The position numbers were made by a program, and so were the translations under genes. Under the pieces are notes generated by a model, which was not told where the DNA came from, did no database searches, and worked only from the letters and a program-made list of their open reading frames with translations. 53,750 nt of DNA. It comes from Pseudomonas sp. GM48. GTDB lineage: Bacteria > Pseudomonadota > Gammaproteobacteria > Pseudomonadales > Pseudomonadaceae. Positions 10,450 through 18,667 of this stretch are shown piece after piece. The stretch covers positions 1 through 53,750 of the forward strand of contig NZ_AKJM01000109.1 of assembly GCF_000282335.1 (NCBI RefSeq), read 5' to 3'. How positions within the stretch are numbered: position 1 is the first letter of the stretch; each line of letters starts with the position of its first letter.

Positions 10450-11976
10450 ATGAACGTATCGCTCACGCCCAATGACACCACCGTGCAAAAGGTCAAACTG
10501 TTGATCGACGGCCAGTGGGTCGAGTCCAAATCCACCGAATGGCACGACATCGTAAACCCGGCGACCCAGCAAGTGCTGGCCAAAGTGCCGTTTGCCACCG
10601 CCGAAGAAGTCGATGCTGCCATCAGCGCCGCTCATCGTGCTTTCCAGACCTGGAAGCTGACGCCAATCGGCGCGCGGATGCGCATCATGCTCAAGCTCCA
10701 GGCGCTAATCCGCGAACATTCCAAGCGCATCGCCGTGGTCCTGAGCGCCGAGCAGGGCAAGACCATTGCCGACGCCGAAGGCGATATTTTCCGTGGCCTG
10801 GAAGTGGTCGAGCACGCCTGCTCCATCGGCAGCCTGCAAATGGGCGAATTCGCTGAAAACGTCGCTGGCGGTGTCGACACCTATACCCTGCGCCAGCCCA
10901 TCGGCGTGTGCGCCGGCATCACCCCGTTCAACTTCCCGGCGATGATTCCGCTGTGGATGTTCCCGATGGCCATCGCCTGCGGCAACACCTTCGTACTCAA
11001 GCCGTCGGAACAGGACCCGATGTCGACCATGCTCCTGGTAGAGCTGGCGATTGAGGCGGGTATTCCGGCTGGCGTGCTCAACGTCGTGCATGGCGGCAAG
11101 GATGTGGTGGACGGGCTCTGCACCCATAAAGACATCAAGGCAGTTTCCTTCGTCGGCTCGACTGCCGTCGGTACTCACGTCTATGACCTGGCGGGCAAAC
11201 ACGGCAAGCGTGTGCAATCGATGATGGGCGCCAAGAACCATGCGGTGGTGCTGCCGGACGCCAATCGCGAGCAAGCGCTGAATGCGCTGGTGGGTGCCGG
11301 CTTCGGTGCCGCCGGTCAACGTTGCATGGCCACTTCTGTGGTGGTGCTGGTAGGCGCGGCCAAGCAATGGCTGCCGGATCTCAAGGCACTGGCGCAAAAA
11401 CTCAAGGTCAATGCCGGCAGCGAGCCGGGCACTGATGTCGGTCCGGTGATCTCGAAAAAAGCCAAGGCGCGGATTCTCGATCTGATCGAAAGCGGCATCA
11501 AGGAAGGCGCCAAACTGGAGCTGGACGGTCGCGAAATCTCGGTTCCCGGTTACGAGAAGGGCAACTTTGTCGGCCCGACTCTGTTCTCCGGCGTGACCCC
11601 CGACATGCAGATCTACACCCAGGAAATCTTCGGCCCGGTGCTGGTGGTACTGGAAGTCGACACCCTCGATGAGGCCATCGCCCTGGTCAACGCCAACCCG
11701 TTCGGCAACGGCACGGGCCTGTTCACCCAGAGCGGTGCCGCGGCGCGTAAATTCCAGACTGAAATCGATGTCGGCCAGGTTGGTATCAACATCCCGATTC
11801 CGGTGCCGGTGCCGTTCTTCAGCTTCACCGGTTCGCGCGGTTCCAAGCTCGGCGACCTTGGTCCGTACGGCAAGCAAGTGGTGCAGTTCTACACTCAGAC
11901 CAAGACCGTCACCAGCCGCTGGTTCGATGACGACAGCGTCAACGACGGTGTGAACACCACGATCAACCTGCGTTAA
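10450..11976 (+). CDS. mmsA: Methylmalonate-semialdehyde dehydrogenase (CoA-acylating)
   Basis: MmsA (508 aa) oxidises methylmalonate or malonate semialdehyde to propionyl-CoA or acetyl-CoA with NAD+ and CoA in valine (and beta-alanine/inositol) catabolism. It is an aldehyde dehydrogenase with the family pattern ITPFNFPAM for the cofactor fold and the catalytic cysteine at residue 292 in GQRCMATS. GSRGSKLGDLGPYGKQ near the C terminus is typical of MmsA. The start is supported by GGAG seven bases upstream. mmsB follows after 10 bp, so the two form an operon that ends at the terminator near 12925-12962. The next gene upstream is a divergent LysR gene. Length and motifs are complete. Confidence 0.95.
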   Translation: MNVSLTPNDTTVQKVKLLIDGQWVESKSTEWHDIVNPATQQVLAKVPFATAEEVDAAISAAHRAFQTWKLTPIGARMRIMLKLQALIREHSKRIAVVLSAEQGKTIADAEGDIFRGLEVVEHACSIGSLQMGEFAENVAGGVDTYTLRQPIGVCAGITPFNFPAMIPLWMFPMAIACGNTFVLKPSEQDPMSTMLLVELAIEAGIPAGVLNVVHGGKDVVDGLCTHKDIKAVSFVGSTAVGTHVYDLAGKHGKRVQSMMGAKNHAVVLPDANREQALNALVGAGFGAAGQRCMATSVVVLVGAAKQWLPDLKALAQKLKVNAGSEPGTDVGPVISKKAKARILDLIESGIKEGAKLELDGREISVPGYEKGNFVGPTLFSGVTPDMQIYTQEIFGPVLVVLEVDTLDEAIALVNANPFGNGTGLFTQSGAAARKFQTEIDVGQVGINIPIPVPVPFFSFTGSRGSKLGDLGPYGKQVVQFYTQTKTVTSRWFDDDSVNDGVNTTINLR

Positions 11977-11986
11977 GGAGCCGGAC

Positions 11987-12874
11987 ATGAAAATTGCTTT
12001 TATCGGTCTGGGCAACATGGGCGCGCCGATGGCGCGCAACCTGATCAAGGCCGGCCATGCACTGCGCCTGGTGGACCTGAACAAAGCCGTGCTCGCGGAG
12101 CTGGAACAACTGGGCGGCAGTATCAGCCCTTCGGCCCGCGAAGCGGCAGAGGGCGCCGAACTGGTCATCACCATGCTGCCCGCCGCGGTACATGTGCGCA
12201 GTGTGTGGCTGGGTGAAGACGGGGTGCTCGCCGGTATCGGTAAAGGTGTACCGGCCGTGGATTGCAGCACCATCGATCCACAGACCGCGCGGGACGTAGC
12301 CGCTGCCGCCGCCAAACAGGGCGTGGCCATGGCCGATGCGCCGGTTTCTGGCGGGACCGGTGGCGCAGCCGCCGGGACGCTGACCTTCATGGTCGGTGCC
12401 ACCCCTGAACTGTTCGCCACCCTGCAACCGGTACTGGCACAAATGGGCCGCAACATCGTCCATTGTGGTGAGGTCGGCACCGGACAAATCGCTAAAATCT
12501 GCAACAACCTGCTGCTGGGGATTTCCATGGTCGGCGTCAGCGAAGCCATGGCGCTGGGCGATGCCCTGGGCATCGACACCAAGGTGTTGGCGGGCATCAT
12601 CAACAGCTCTACCGGGCGTTGCTGGAGTTCGGAGATGTACAACCCATGGCCTGGCATCGTCGAAACGGCGCCGGCGTCGCGCGGTTATACCGGCGGCTTT
12701 GGGGCTGAGCTGATGCTCAAGGATCTGGGGCTGGCCACTGAAGCGGCGCGTCAGGCGCACCAACCGGTGGTGCTCGGCGCGGTGGCCCAGCAGTTGTATC
12801 AGGCGATGAGTTTGCGTGGGGAGGGTGGCAACGACTTCTCGGCGATCATCAACAGCTATCGCAAGCCTGTGTAG
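11987..12874 (+). CDS. mmsB: 3-hydroxyisobutyrate dehydrogenase
   Basis: MmsB (295 aa) oxidises 3-hydroxyisobutyrate to methylmalonate semialdehyde with NAD+, the step before MmsA in valine breakdown. The N terminus carries the Rossmann signature FIGLGNMGAPMA. The family substrate motif DAPVSGGTGGA is near residues 118-128, and the catalytic lysine falls near residue 170 in GQIAKICNN. AAGGAG lies upstream of the ATG. The gene sits 10 bp after mmsA and is the last of the operon. No oddities were seen. Confidence 0.95.
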   Translation: MKIAFIGLGNMGAPMARNLIKAGHALRLVDLNKAVLAELEQLGGSISPSAREAAEGAELVITMLPAAVHVRSVWLGEDGVLAGIGKGVPAVDCSTIDPQTARDVAAAAAKQGVAMADAPVSGGTGGAAAGTLTFMVGATPELFATLQPVLAQMGRNIVHCGEVGTGQIAKICNNLLLGISMVGVSEAMALGDALGIDTKVLAGIINSSTGRCWSSEMYNPWPGIVETAPASRGYTGGFGAELMLKDLGLATEAARQAHQPVVLGAVAQQLYQAMSLRGEGGNDFSAIINSYRKPV

Positions 12875-12924
12875 GAGCAGCCGGTCGACGCTCTTACAGG
12901 TAAGGCATGTGCGCATCAACATTT

Positions 12925-12962
12925 ACCGGGAGTCCGCGTCGGGCGGGTTCCCGGTTTTTTAT
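12925..12962 (+). terminator. Intrinsic terminator after mmsAB
   Basis: The outer stem ACCGGGA pairs with TCCCGGT and there is an inner CCGC/GCGG helix. A run of six T on the plus strand follows. It lies about 50 bp after the mmsB stop. A sequence of the same design and partly the same bases recurs at 18668-18704. Confidence 0.8.
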
Positions 12963-12967
12963 TCGGA

Positions 12968-12992
12968 AAAAGATCGCAGCCTGCGATCTTTT
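12968..12992 (-). terminator. Hairpin terminator after the GbdR-like gene (bidirectional)
   Basis: A perfect palindrome, GATCGCAG against CTGCGATC, is flanked by A on the left and T on the right. It can therefore end transcription on either strand. It lies 16 bp beyond the stop of the leftward regulator gene and just past the mmsAB terminator. Confidence 0.75.
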
Positions 12993-13007
12993 GCTTGGTG
13001 AGGGGCG

Positions 13008-14114
13008 TTACCAGGAATGATCGTTCATCCGGACGCTGGCAAATGTCGACTCATTTCGCGCCTGCTCCAGCGTCGTCACCGGCCTGGTCGATGGCTGCTG
13101 AACAGTCGTAAGCGTTGCCGGTTTTTGACTCATTTCAGAGCCGGCGCGCTCGTCGCTAGGTGGGACGCCGAAGTACTCGCGATAGCATTTGGAAAAGTGG
13201 GGCGTGGACACAAAACCGCAGGCGGCCGTCAACTCAATGATCGACATCGACGTTTGCTTGAGCAACTGCCGCGCTCGAATGAGGCGTAACCTTAAGTAGT
13301 AACGGGACGGCGTGCAGTTCAGGTATTTCTGGAATAGCCGCTCCAACTGCCGACGTGACAGATCAACGTAATCTGCCAGATCATCCAGGTCGATCGGCTC
13401 CTCCAGGTTGGCCTCCATCAACGCAACGATTTCCTGCAGCTTGGGTTGATGAGTGCCCAGCACATGCTTGAGCGGTACGCGCTGATGGTCCTGTTCGTTG
13501 CGTATGCGCTCGTAGACAAACATCTCAGAAATGGCGGCGGACAATTCACGGCCATGATCGCGGCCGATCAGGTGCAGCATCATGTCCATGGGCGCCGTTC
13601 CGCCGGAGCTGGTGAACCGGTTCCGGTCAAGGGTAAACAGACTCGCGCTCATGCTGACCCGCGGGAAAGCTTCCTGCATGGCGGCCAGGAACTCCCAATG
13701 CACACTGCACTCGTAGCCATCGAGCAGGCCCGCTTTGGCCAGTGCCCAGCTACCTGTGCATATGCCTCCCAGCCGCCTGGATTGACGCGCCAGGGCTTTG
13801 AGCCAGGCAATGTGCTCGCGGGTGACCACATTCTGGATACCTACGCCACCGCACACGATCACAGTGTCTGTCACCCAGGGATCGTTCCACGAGGCGTCCG
13901 GGGTGATCGGCACGCCGTCACTGGCCCATACTGGCTCGCCACCGGGGCTGAACGTGTGCCAGCGGTATAGCTCTTGCCCTGACAATTGATTGGCCATACG
14001 CAATGGCTCTACTGCGGACGCCAGGGAAATCAGCGTGAATTGATCCAGCAACAGAAAACCAACGGATTGAGTCGTACCGACGGACACGCTGGAGCTCGAT
14101 GACATTGTGGTCAT
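13008..14114 (-). CDS. GlxA-family (DJ-1/PfpI plus AraC) regulator, GbdR-like
   Basis: This is a transcription factor of about 368 aa. It has an N-terminal DJ-1/PfpI-like amidotransferase fold (SVGFLLLDQFTLISLASA, with the nucleophile-elbow cysteine in ICTGSWALA) and a C-terminal AraC DNA-binding domain (DLSRRQLERLFQKYL then CGFVSTPHFSKCYREYFG). From memory of the family it is very close to GbdR, the activator of glycine-betaine and dimethylglycine genes, and to SouR/CdhR relatives. The context here is an amino acid permease, not betaine genes, so a paralogue with a different inducer is likely. Start choice is open between ATG 14114 and ATG 14105, because the GAGG site is too close to the first and rather far from the second. 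The permease lies 100 bp upstream on the same strand. Confidence 0.85.
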   Translation of the reverse strand: MTTMSSSSSVSVGTTQSVGFLLLDQFTLISLASAVEPLRMANQLSGQELYRWHTFSPGGEPVWASDGVPITPDASWNDPWVTDTVIVCGGVGIQNVVTREHIAWLKALARQSRRLGGICTGSWALAKAGLLDGYECSVHWEFLAAMQEAFPRVSMSASLFTLDRNRFTSSGGTAPMDMMLHLIGRDHGRELSAAISEMFVYERIRNEQDHQRVPLKHVLGTHQPKLQEIVALMEANLEEPIDLDDLADYVDLSRRQLERLFQKYLNCTPSRYYLRLRLIRARQLLKQTSMSIIELTAACGFVSTPHFSKCYREYFGVPPSDERAGSEMSQKPATLTTVQQPSTRPVTTLEQARNESTFASVRMNDHSW

Positions 14115-14214
14115 GTCCTCACGAAGAGAGATGGCGGCCCGAGGCACGGTAGCGTGTAACGCCCCTGCCTCGGGTACGCGCAAGTATCAGGTTCTCGCAG
14201 GTATCTCTCTTGTG

Positions 14215-15615
14215 TTATCCCACTGACGTCGCCCTTGCGGATTGCGCAGGTTGACGCGATGTGACCAGGCCGATAAAGGAAATCGCCAGCGCCAGGCCAA
14301 TGGTTGTGCTCACTTCGGTACGGTGTTCAGGGGTGACCATCATCACCGCCAGCGCTGCGCAAATGAACGCGATCACCAGCCACGTCAGCCATGGAAACAG
14401 CCACATGCGAAAGGTAAGCTCGACGTTCTGTCGGCGCAGCATCCGGCGCATGCGCAGCTGCGACACCGCAATGGCCAGGTACACCAGCAAGGCAATCGCA
14501 CCGGAACTGGCCAGCAGGAAGTCAAACAGTCCGGCGGGCATGAAGTAGCTCCACACGGTGATCGCCGCGCCCAACACGGTGCTGGCGATGACTGCTGCCC
14601 GCGGCACGCCTTCGGAGGAGGTCGCCTTGAGCGCCTTCGGCGCATCGCCACGACGGCCCAGCGAGTACAGCATGCGCGAGGCAATGTAGATCGAGGAGTT
14701 CATGCAACTGGCCACGGCGATCAGCACCACCACGTCCACCATGAACTTGGCGTGGGGAATGTTCATGATTTCCAGTGCGCGCTGGTAGGAACCTACCGAG
14801 GCCAACAGCGGATCGTTCCAGGGCACCACGGAGATGACCACGAAAATCGACAGCAGGTAAAACACCCCGATGCGCCAGATCACCGAACGGGTGGCCTTGG
14901 CAATGTTCTGTGCCGGGTTGTTGGATTCGGCGGCGGCGATGGTGACCGCCTCGGTACCGATGAAGCTGAACATGATGGTGATGAAGGCGCCGACTACCGC
15001 CGACAGGCCGTTGGGAGCAAACCCGCCGTGCTCGGCCATCAGGCCGCTCAATCCGCTGACTTCCCGGTCGGGAACCCAGCCCATCAACACGGCAAAACCT
15101 ACGGCGATAAAACCAATGATCGCTACGACCTTGGCCATGGCGAACCAGAACTCGAACTCGCCGTACTTGGACACACTGAACAGGTTGGTCACCACCAGTG
15201 CAATGATCGACACCAGGGCAAACAGCCAGGCATCGATCTGGGGAAACCACTGGTTCAACACATGGCCGGCGGCCAGCGCTTCGATAGGAATCACCAGCAC
15301 CCAGAACCACCAGTAGAGCCAACCGATGGTGAAGCCCGCCCAACGGCCGATTGCCTGGTCGGCATAGGTGGAGAACGAGCCGGTGTCCGGGTTGGCCACC
15401 GCCATTTCACCGAGCATCCGCATGACCAGAACGACCAGCAGGCCAGAGAATAGATACGCCAGCAGGACGGCCGGGCCAGCAGCCGCAATGGCATGTCCTG
15501 AGCCAACGAATAAACCTGCGCCGATAATCCCGGCGATAGACAACATGGTGACGTGACGAGGCTTGAAGCCCTGCGCCAATTGGCCACTCGAATCCTTGGA
15601 GCTCGGGCTAATCAT
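14215..15615 (-). CDS. APC-family amino acid permease, GabP-like
   Basis: This inner-membrane amino acid/proton symporter (466 aa, about 12 hydrophobic segments) belongs to the amino acid transporter family of the APC superfamily. The opening GFKPRHVTMLSIAGIIGAGLF is the conserved TM1 region of GabP/AnsP/AroP-like carriers, and the TM6 region has FSFIGTEAVTIAAAES. The overall sequence is nearest to GABA permease, but substrate cannot be fixed by sight. The ATG at 15615 is chosen because the family begins right before this region; the upstream extension of 42 codons looks non-coding. The Shine-Dalgarno is weak. It may be cotranscribed with the GbdR-like regulator that follows. Confidence 0.85.
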   Translation of the reverse strand: MISPSSKDSSGQLAQGFKPRHVTMLSIAGIIGAGLFVGSGHAIAAAGPAVLLAYLFSGLLVVLVMRMLGEMAVANPDTGSFSTYADQAIGRWAGFTIGWLYWWFWVLVIPIEALAAGHVLNQWFPQIDAWLFALVSIIALVVTNLFSVSKYGEFEFWFAMAKVVAIIGFIAVGFAVLMGWVPDREVSGLSGLMAEHGGFAPNGLSAVVGAFITIMFSFIGTEAVTIAAAESNNPAQNIAKATRSVIWRIGVFYLLSIFVVISVVPWNDPLLASVGSYQRALEIMNIPHAKFMVDVVVLIAVASCMNSSIYIASRMLYSLGRRGDAPKALKATSSEGVPRAAVIASTVLGAAITVWSYFMPAGLFDFLLASSGAIALLVYLAIAVSQLRMRRMLRRQNVELTFRMWLFPWLTWLVIAFICAALAVMMVTPEHRTEVSTTIGLALAISFIGLVTSRQPAQSARATSVG

Positions 15616-16095
15616 TATTTTTTTTCTCTGGTGAACGACATTTAGGCGTGCTGATGGGGGGCAGCGATCATCACGGGTTGTCTGTTGCCCTTTCTGAAAG
15701 CGGCGCCCTCCAGGCGCTGCTGTTCTTGTCAAACCCATCATCGCGATGTGGTTATTACGATGAAAAGCAGCGCCACCTTACCCGGCTTGTCCGCCGCTCC
15801 AGTTCTCTGATCGCGTCACCTCTGTGTCTGAAATCGACACGAGCAAGCTTTGCGTTCGCGATTAAAACCAGTCGGTCACGGAATGGCAATAAGCAACCAT
15901 TTTGTTTTGTTGGGAGATCTGCCAGGTCCGCAGCGAATGGGGGGGGGCATTATGAGCGTGCAGGACGTTTTCGGGACGGGCCGATTGCAGGCGCAGGTGA
16001 TTTTGGAGGGCTTGTGCCACAGCGAGTAGTTACTTCGGTAGCCACTCGCTGCGGCAGGGTACTGCGAACGTCGATAGTGGTTTTAGCGGGGGTGT
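15616..16095. other. 480-bp intergenic stretch with G9 tract and hairpin
   Basis: I see no convincing gene here. It must hold the promoter of the leftward permease. It contains an inverted repeat GTGTC-N7-GACAC near 15822-15838 and a run of nine G at 15939-15947. There is an isolated 24-codon reading frame from ATG 15952, and a strong hairpin at 16020-16051. The last 250 bp look like decayed or non-coding DNA. Confidence 0.6.
16020..16051. repeat. Stable hairpin with TTCG loop downstream of cupin copy 1
   Basis: CAGCGAGTAGTTAC and GTAGCCACTCGCTG form a 14-bp stem with one mismatch and one wobble, closed by the stable TTCG tetraloop. It lies 45 bp beyond the cupin stop on the minus strand. 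There is no T tract on either side, so mRNA-end protection fits better than intrinsic termination. Confidence 0.6.
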
Positions 16096-16440
16096 TCAGG
16101 CAAACACGAAATATTTGCGCACGGTTTCCACCACTTCCCACGTCCCTTTCATCCCGGGCTCGATGACGAAAATGTCGCCGGCGCGCAGGTGGATCGGCGC
16201 CATGCCTTCCGGGGTGATGACGCAGTAGCCTTCCTGGAAATGGCAATATTCCCACTTCACGTATTCCACGTACCACTTGCCCGGCGTGCAGATCCAGGTG
16301 CCCATGATCTTGCTGCCGTCTTCACTGGTGTAGGCGTTGAGGTTGACAGTGTGCGGGTCGCCTTCGAGTTTTTCCCATTTGCAGGCGTCGAGCACAGGCA
16401 ACGGGTGGGTGTCGCGAAGAACGGTAATCGGTGCGGTCAT
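16096..16440 (-). CDS. Small cupin protein, copy 1 (Cupin_3-like)
   Basis: This is a 114-aa single-domain cupin. The motif order WTCTP-like (GTWICTPGKWYVEY), ECHFQEGYCVITPEG and LRAGDIFVIEPGMKGTWEV matches the small Cupin_3 (DUF861) group related to EutQ and ureidoglycine aminohydrolase. The biochemical role is unknown. A second copy at 18708-19052 differs at only two residues that I can find (TSEDG/TSADG and CVITP/CIITP). The upstream ~90 bp are also shared. The start ATG at 16440 has GGAG upstream (CCGGAGTCATC). It is the last of the leftward genes before the G9/hairpin region. Confidence 0.85.
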   Translation of the reverse strand: MTAPITVLRDTHPLPVLDACKWEKLEGDPHTVNLNAYTSEDGSKIMGTWICTPGKWYVEYVKWEYCHFQEGYCVITPEGMAPIHLRAGDIFVIEPGMKGTWEVVETVRKYFVFA

Positions 16441-16546
16441 GATGACTCCGGGCAGTGGGCTCAAGAACTGAAGTCGCACCCTATAGCGCCCGTCCATTGG
16501 TCAGTTGTCTGTAGTCGACACTGAGCTGTCCAGAAACGCACGGCTC

Positions 16547-16918
16547 TCAAAGGCTGGTCAGTGGGCAGTCGAGCCTGGATTGTTCCAGGCTGTTCTCGAA
16601 CTCGACCAATTGCGAGTGCTGTTGCGACAGGGCTGCTATCCGTGCGCCGATTTCCTGTTTTTTTCTGGCGATGACCTGATGTGCCTGTTCCCAAGGCAAC
16701 TGCGGGCCCGGATGTCCGGCGAAGATTGACTGCAGTTCCTTGAGCCTGAAACCCAGCTGCTGCGCACATTTGATGAACATCAGCAGATCGACGCTGTGCT
16801 GGTCATAGATGCGGTACTTGCCCTGACGTCGAGCGGCAGGCAGCAGGCCAATCGACTCGTAGTGACGGATGCTTTTGACAGTGGTTCCGGAACGTTGCGC
16901 GGCTTGGCCGATGTACAT
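16547..16918 (-). CDS. MerR-family regulator
   Basis: This 123-aa MerR-type regulator has the helix-turn-helix and wing at residues 1-70 (YIGQAAQRSGTTVKSIRHYE, then GKYRIYDQHSVDLLMFI) and a coiled dimerisation helix toward the C terminus. There is a single cysteine near the C terminus and no metal-binding cysteine pair, so a CueR/ZntR-type metal sensor is unlikely. AAGGAAC upstream supports ATG 16918 over a longer start inside the neighbouring gene. It follows the quinone reductase gene by 49 bp on the same strand and probably regulates it. Confidence 0.85.
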   Translation of the reverse strand: MYIGQAAQRSGTTVKSIRHYESIGLLPAARRQGKYRIYDQHSVDLLMFIKCAQQLGFRLKELQSIFAGHPGPQLPWEQAHQVIARKKQEIGARIAALSQQHSQLVEFENSLEQSRLDCPLTSL

Positions 16919-16967
16919 GGGAAGTTCCTTTTCTCCAAGGGTAACGCTCGGTGCATTATCGACAGAC

Positions 16968-17546
16968 TCAACCGCCGGCGATAGCTTCGGCTTGCCGTAG
17001 CCAAGCCGCATGCCGGTCTGCGCTGGCGCCGAGAATTGGCCCGAAAGTGAGGGTTCGGGTTGGCTTGATACCACAGAATTCCAGCGTGGTTTTGCGGACC
17101 TGATGCAAACCGGGCATGCGGTAGATCCATCGGTAGTACCAGGGTGGTGTGTCCATGGTCACCAGCAGGTGGGCGGTTCGGCCGCGCAGGAGTTTGTCGG
17201 GGAAGGCTTTGCCCTGGCGATACTTGAAGGCAAAACCGGGCAAGAACACCCGGTCGAAAAAGCCCTTGAGCAAGGCCGGTACGCCACCCCACCAGATCGG
17301 ATAAACCAGCGTCAGTTGTTCGGCCCACAGGATATCGGCCTGGGCGTTACCCAAGTCGGCTTCAAGCAGCTGGACCTGCTGATAGCCTTCGCGCAACACC
17401 GGGTCAAAATCCATTCTGCCCAGAAACAACTGCCGCACCTCATGCCCGGCGCGCATTGCCGACTGTGTGTAACGCTCGGCAAGGGCGGCGCAGAAGCTGT
17501 TGCTGGACGGATGCCCGAGGATCACCAGTATTCGTTTGCCCATCAT
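16968..17546 (-). CDS. Flavodoxin-fold NAD(P)H oxidoreductase
   Basis: This 192-aa protein of the Flavodoxin_2 family (KefF/YwrO/NQO-like) reduces quinones with NAD(P)H through FMN. The N-terminal flavin-phosphate loop is ILGHPSSNSFCAAL. The family signature LVYPIWWGGVPALLKGFFDR near residue 80-99 is intact, and TMDTPPWYYRW matches the C-terminal half of the group. Two adjacent ATG codons (17546 and 17543) are possible with AAGGACAGCG upstream. It heads a two-gene unit with the MerR regulator, which suggests induction by an electrophile or quinone. That last point is inference. Confidence 0.85.
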   Translation of the reverse strand: MMGKRILVILGHPSSNSFCAALAERYTQSAMRAGHEVRQLFLGRMDFDPVLREGYQQVQLLEADLGNAQADILWAEQLTLVYPIWWGGVPALLKGFFDRVFLPGFAFKYRQGKAFPDKLLRGRTAHLLVTMDTPPWYYRWIYRMPGLHQVRKTTLEFCGIKPTRTLTFGPILGASADRHAAWLRQAEAIAGG

Positions 17547-17588
17547 CGCTGTCCTTGAAGATGAAACCTCAAGGATAAAGTCTGCCCC

Positions 17589-18473
17589 TCAGGGGAGAGT
17601 CAAGGCGTGCAGCAGGGCCTTGGCATAGCCGGGTAATGCGGCAAAGTCCCGGGCACAAAGCAACAGTTTGCGTTGGCCCCAGGGTTCTTGCAGGGCGAGG
17701 CTTTTGAAAGACAGCCCACCGGACCCGCGTTCGACGGCGGCCAGCGGTACGATTGCCAGTCCCGCCCCGCGGGCGACCATGCGCATCACGCCATCGAAAC
17801 CGTCGGCGCGGATGCGAACCTGCATGCGCAGGCCGGTGTGAAGTGCCTGTTCTTCCAGGTACACCGCCAATGCGCTGTTGGCATTCAGGCCGACATAGTC
17901 GTGATGCAGCGTGTCGGTGAAGCTCACTGACGTCGCCTGCGCCAAGGAGTGTTCACGGGGCATGATCAGCACCAGCGGATCGTCGCGGAACGGTTGGGTC
18001 TGCAAGTCATCGGTGTCCACCGCGTCGGAAACGATGCCGAGGTCCGCTGCACCCTGGCGCAAGGCGTGGGTGATGCGGGCGCTGGGCAATTCCTGCAGGT
18101 CGATGTCGAGGTTGGGATGGCTGTGCAGGAAGTCCGCGAGCAGCTCTGGCAGGTACTCGGTGATCGCCGTGGTATTGCACAGCAGGCGCACCTGACCTTT
18201 GACACCCTTGGCGTACTCGGCCAGTTCCTGTTGCAGGCGTTCGGCCTGTTGCAGCAGCACCCGGGCGTGTCGGGCCAGGGCATTGCCGGCCGGCGTCGGG
18301 CTGACTCCGCGACGATTGCGCTGAAGAAACTCGACGCCCAGCGACGCTTCCATGGCACGAATGCGCGCGCTGGCCGCGGCCAGGGACAGATGACTGCGTG
18401 CGGCGCCGGCGGTGATGTTGCCGGTGTCGAGGATGTTCAGGTACAGGCGCAGGTCGGTCAGGTCGAAGTGCAT
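17589..18473 (-). CDS. LysR-family regulator, copy A of a duplicated pair
   Basis: This 294-aa LysR regulator starts MHFDLTDLRLYLNIL. The helix-turn-helix is at about residues 8-60 (GAARSHLSLAAASARIRAME), followed by the effector domain (GQVRLLCNTTAITEYLPELL). It is a close paralogue of the gene at 31571-32461 along its whole length. The first 123 coding bases plus the adjacent upstream bases are almost identical, and the rest has diverged more. The start is set at 18473 because everything upstream is a REP-type repeat whose translation is meaningless. AGAGG sits nine bases before the ATG. Its target is unknown; the adjacent cupin copy 2 is the nearest gene upstream. Confidence 0.88.
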   Translation of the reverse strand: MHFDLTDLRLYLNILDTGNITAGAARSHLSLAAASARIRAMEASLGVEFLQRNRRGVSPTPAGNALARHARVLLQQAERLQQELAEYAKGVKGQVRLLCNTTAITEYLPELLADFLHSHPNLDIDLQELPSARITHALRQGAADLGIVSDAVDTDDLQTQPFRDDPLVLIMPREHSLAQATSVSFTDTLHHDYVGLNANSALAVYLEEQALHTGLRMQVRIRADGFDGVMRMVARGAGLAIVPLAAVERGSGGLSFKSLALQEPWGQRKLLLCARDFAALPGYAKALLHALTLP

Positions 18474-18511
18474 TACAGCAACCTCTGGATGTGTGTTGTC
18501 TGGAAGGGCGC

Positions 18512-18574
18512 CTTCGCGAGCAAGCCCGCTCCCACAGGTGACGCGATCCGCTGTGGGAGCGAGTTTGCTCGCGA
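18512..18574. repeat. REP pair (convergent) upstream of LysR copy A
   Basis: Two inverted REP units face each other, with cores CTTCGCGAGCAAGCCCGCTC and GTGGGAGCGAGTTTGCTCGC and a 14-base spacer. The pair lies about 40 bp upstream of the LysR start. The same pair, including the spacer GGTGACGCGATCC, is found upstream of LysR copy B. Confidence 0.85.
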
Positions 18575-18618
18575 TGGGGACGGCACATTCAACATTGGCA
18601 GTGATTGATCCACCGCTA

Positions 18619-18642
18619 TCGCGAGCAAGCTCGCTGCCACAG
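18619..18642. repeat. Single REP unit
   Basis: This is one more unit of the same family (TCGCGAGCAAGCTCGCTGCC), 45 bp beyond the pair. It lies between LysR copy A and the terminator-like element before cupin copy 2. Confidence 0.75.
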
Positions 18643-18667
18643 GGGTTGCATGTACTCAAAGATATTT

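Noticed and set aside
10705..12657. Long minus-strand frame (650 codons) across mmsA and mmsB
   Set aside because: It is the antisense shadow of two clear enzymes in GC-rich DNA, with no ribosome site.
14242..15453. Plus-strand frame over the GabP-like permease
   Set aside because: The translation is rich in His, Gln and Gly without hydrophobic structure; the permease on the other strand explains the region.
18474..18659. N-terminal extension of LysR copy A to an upstream ATG
   Set aside because: The added 62 residues are translated REP sequence and the homologous copy B has no matching start; the family begins at MHFDLTDL.
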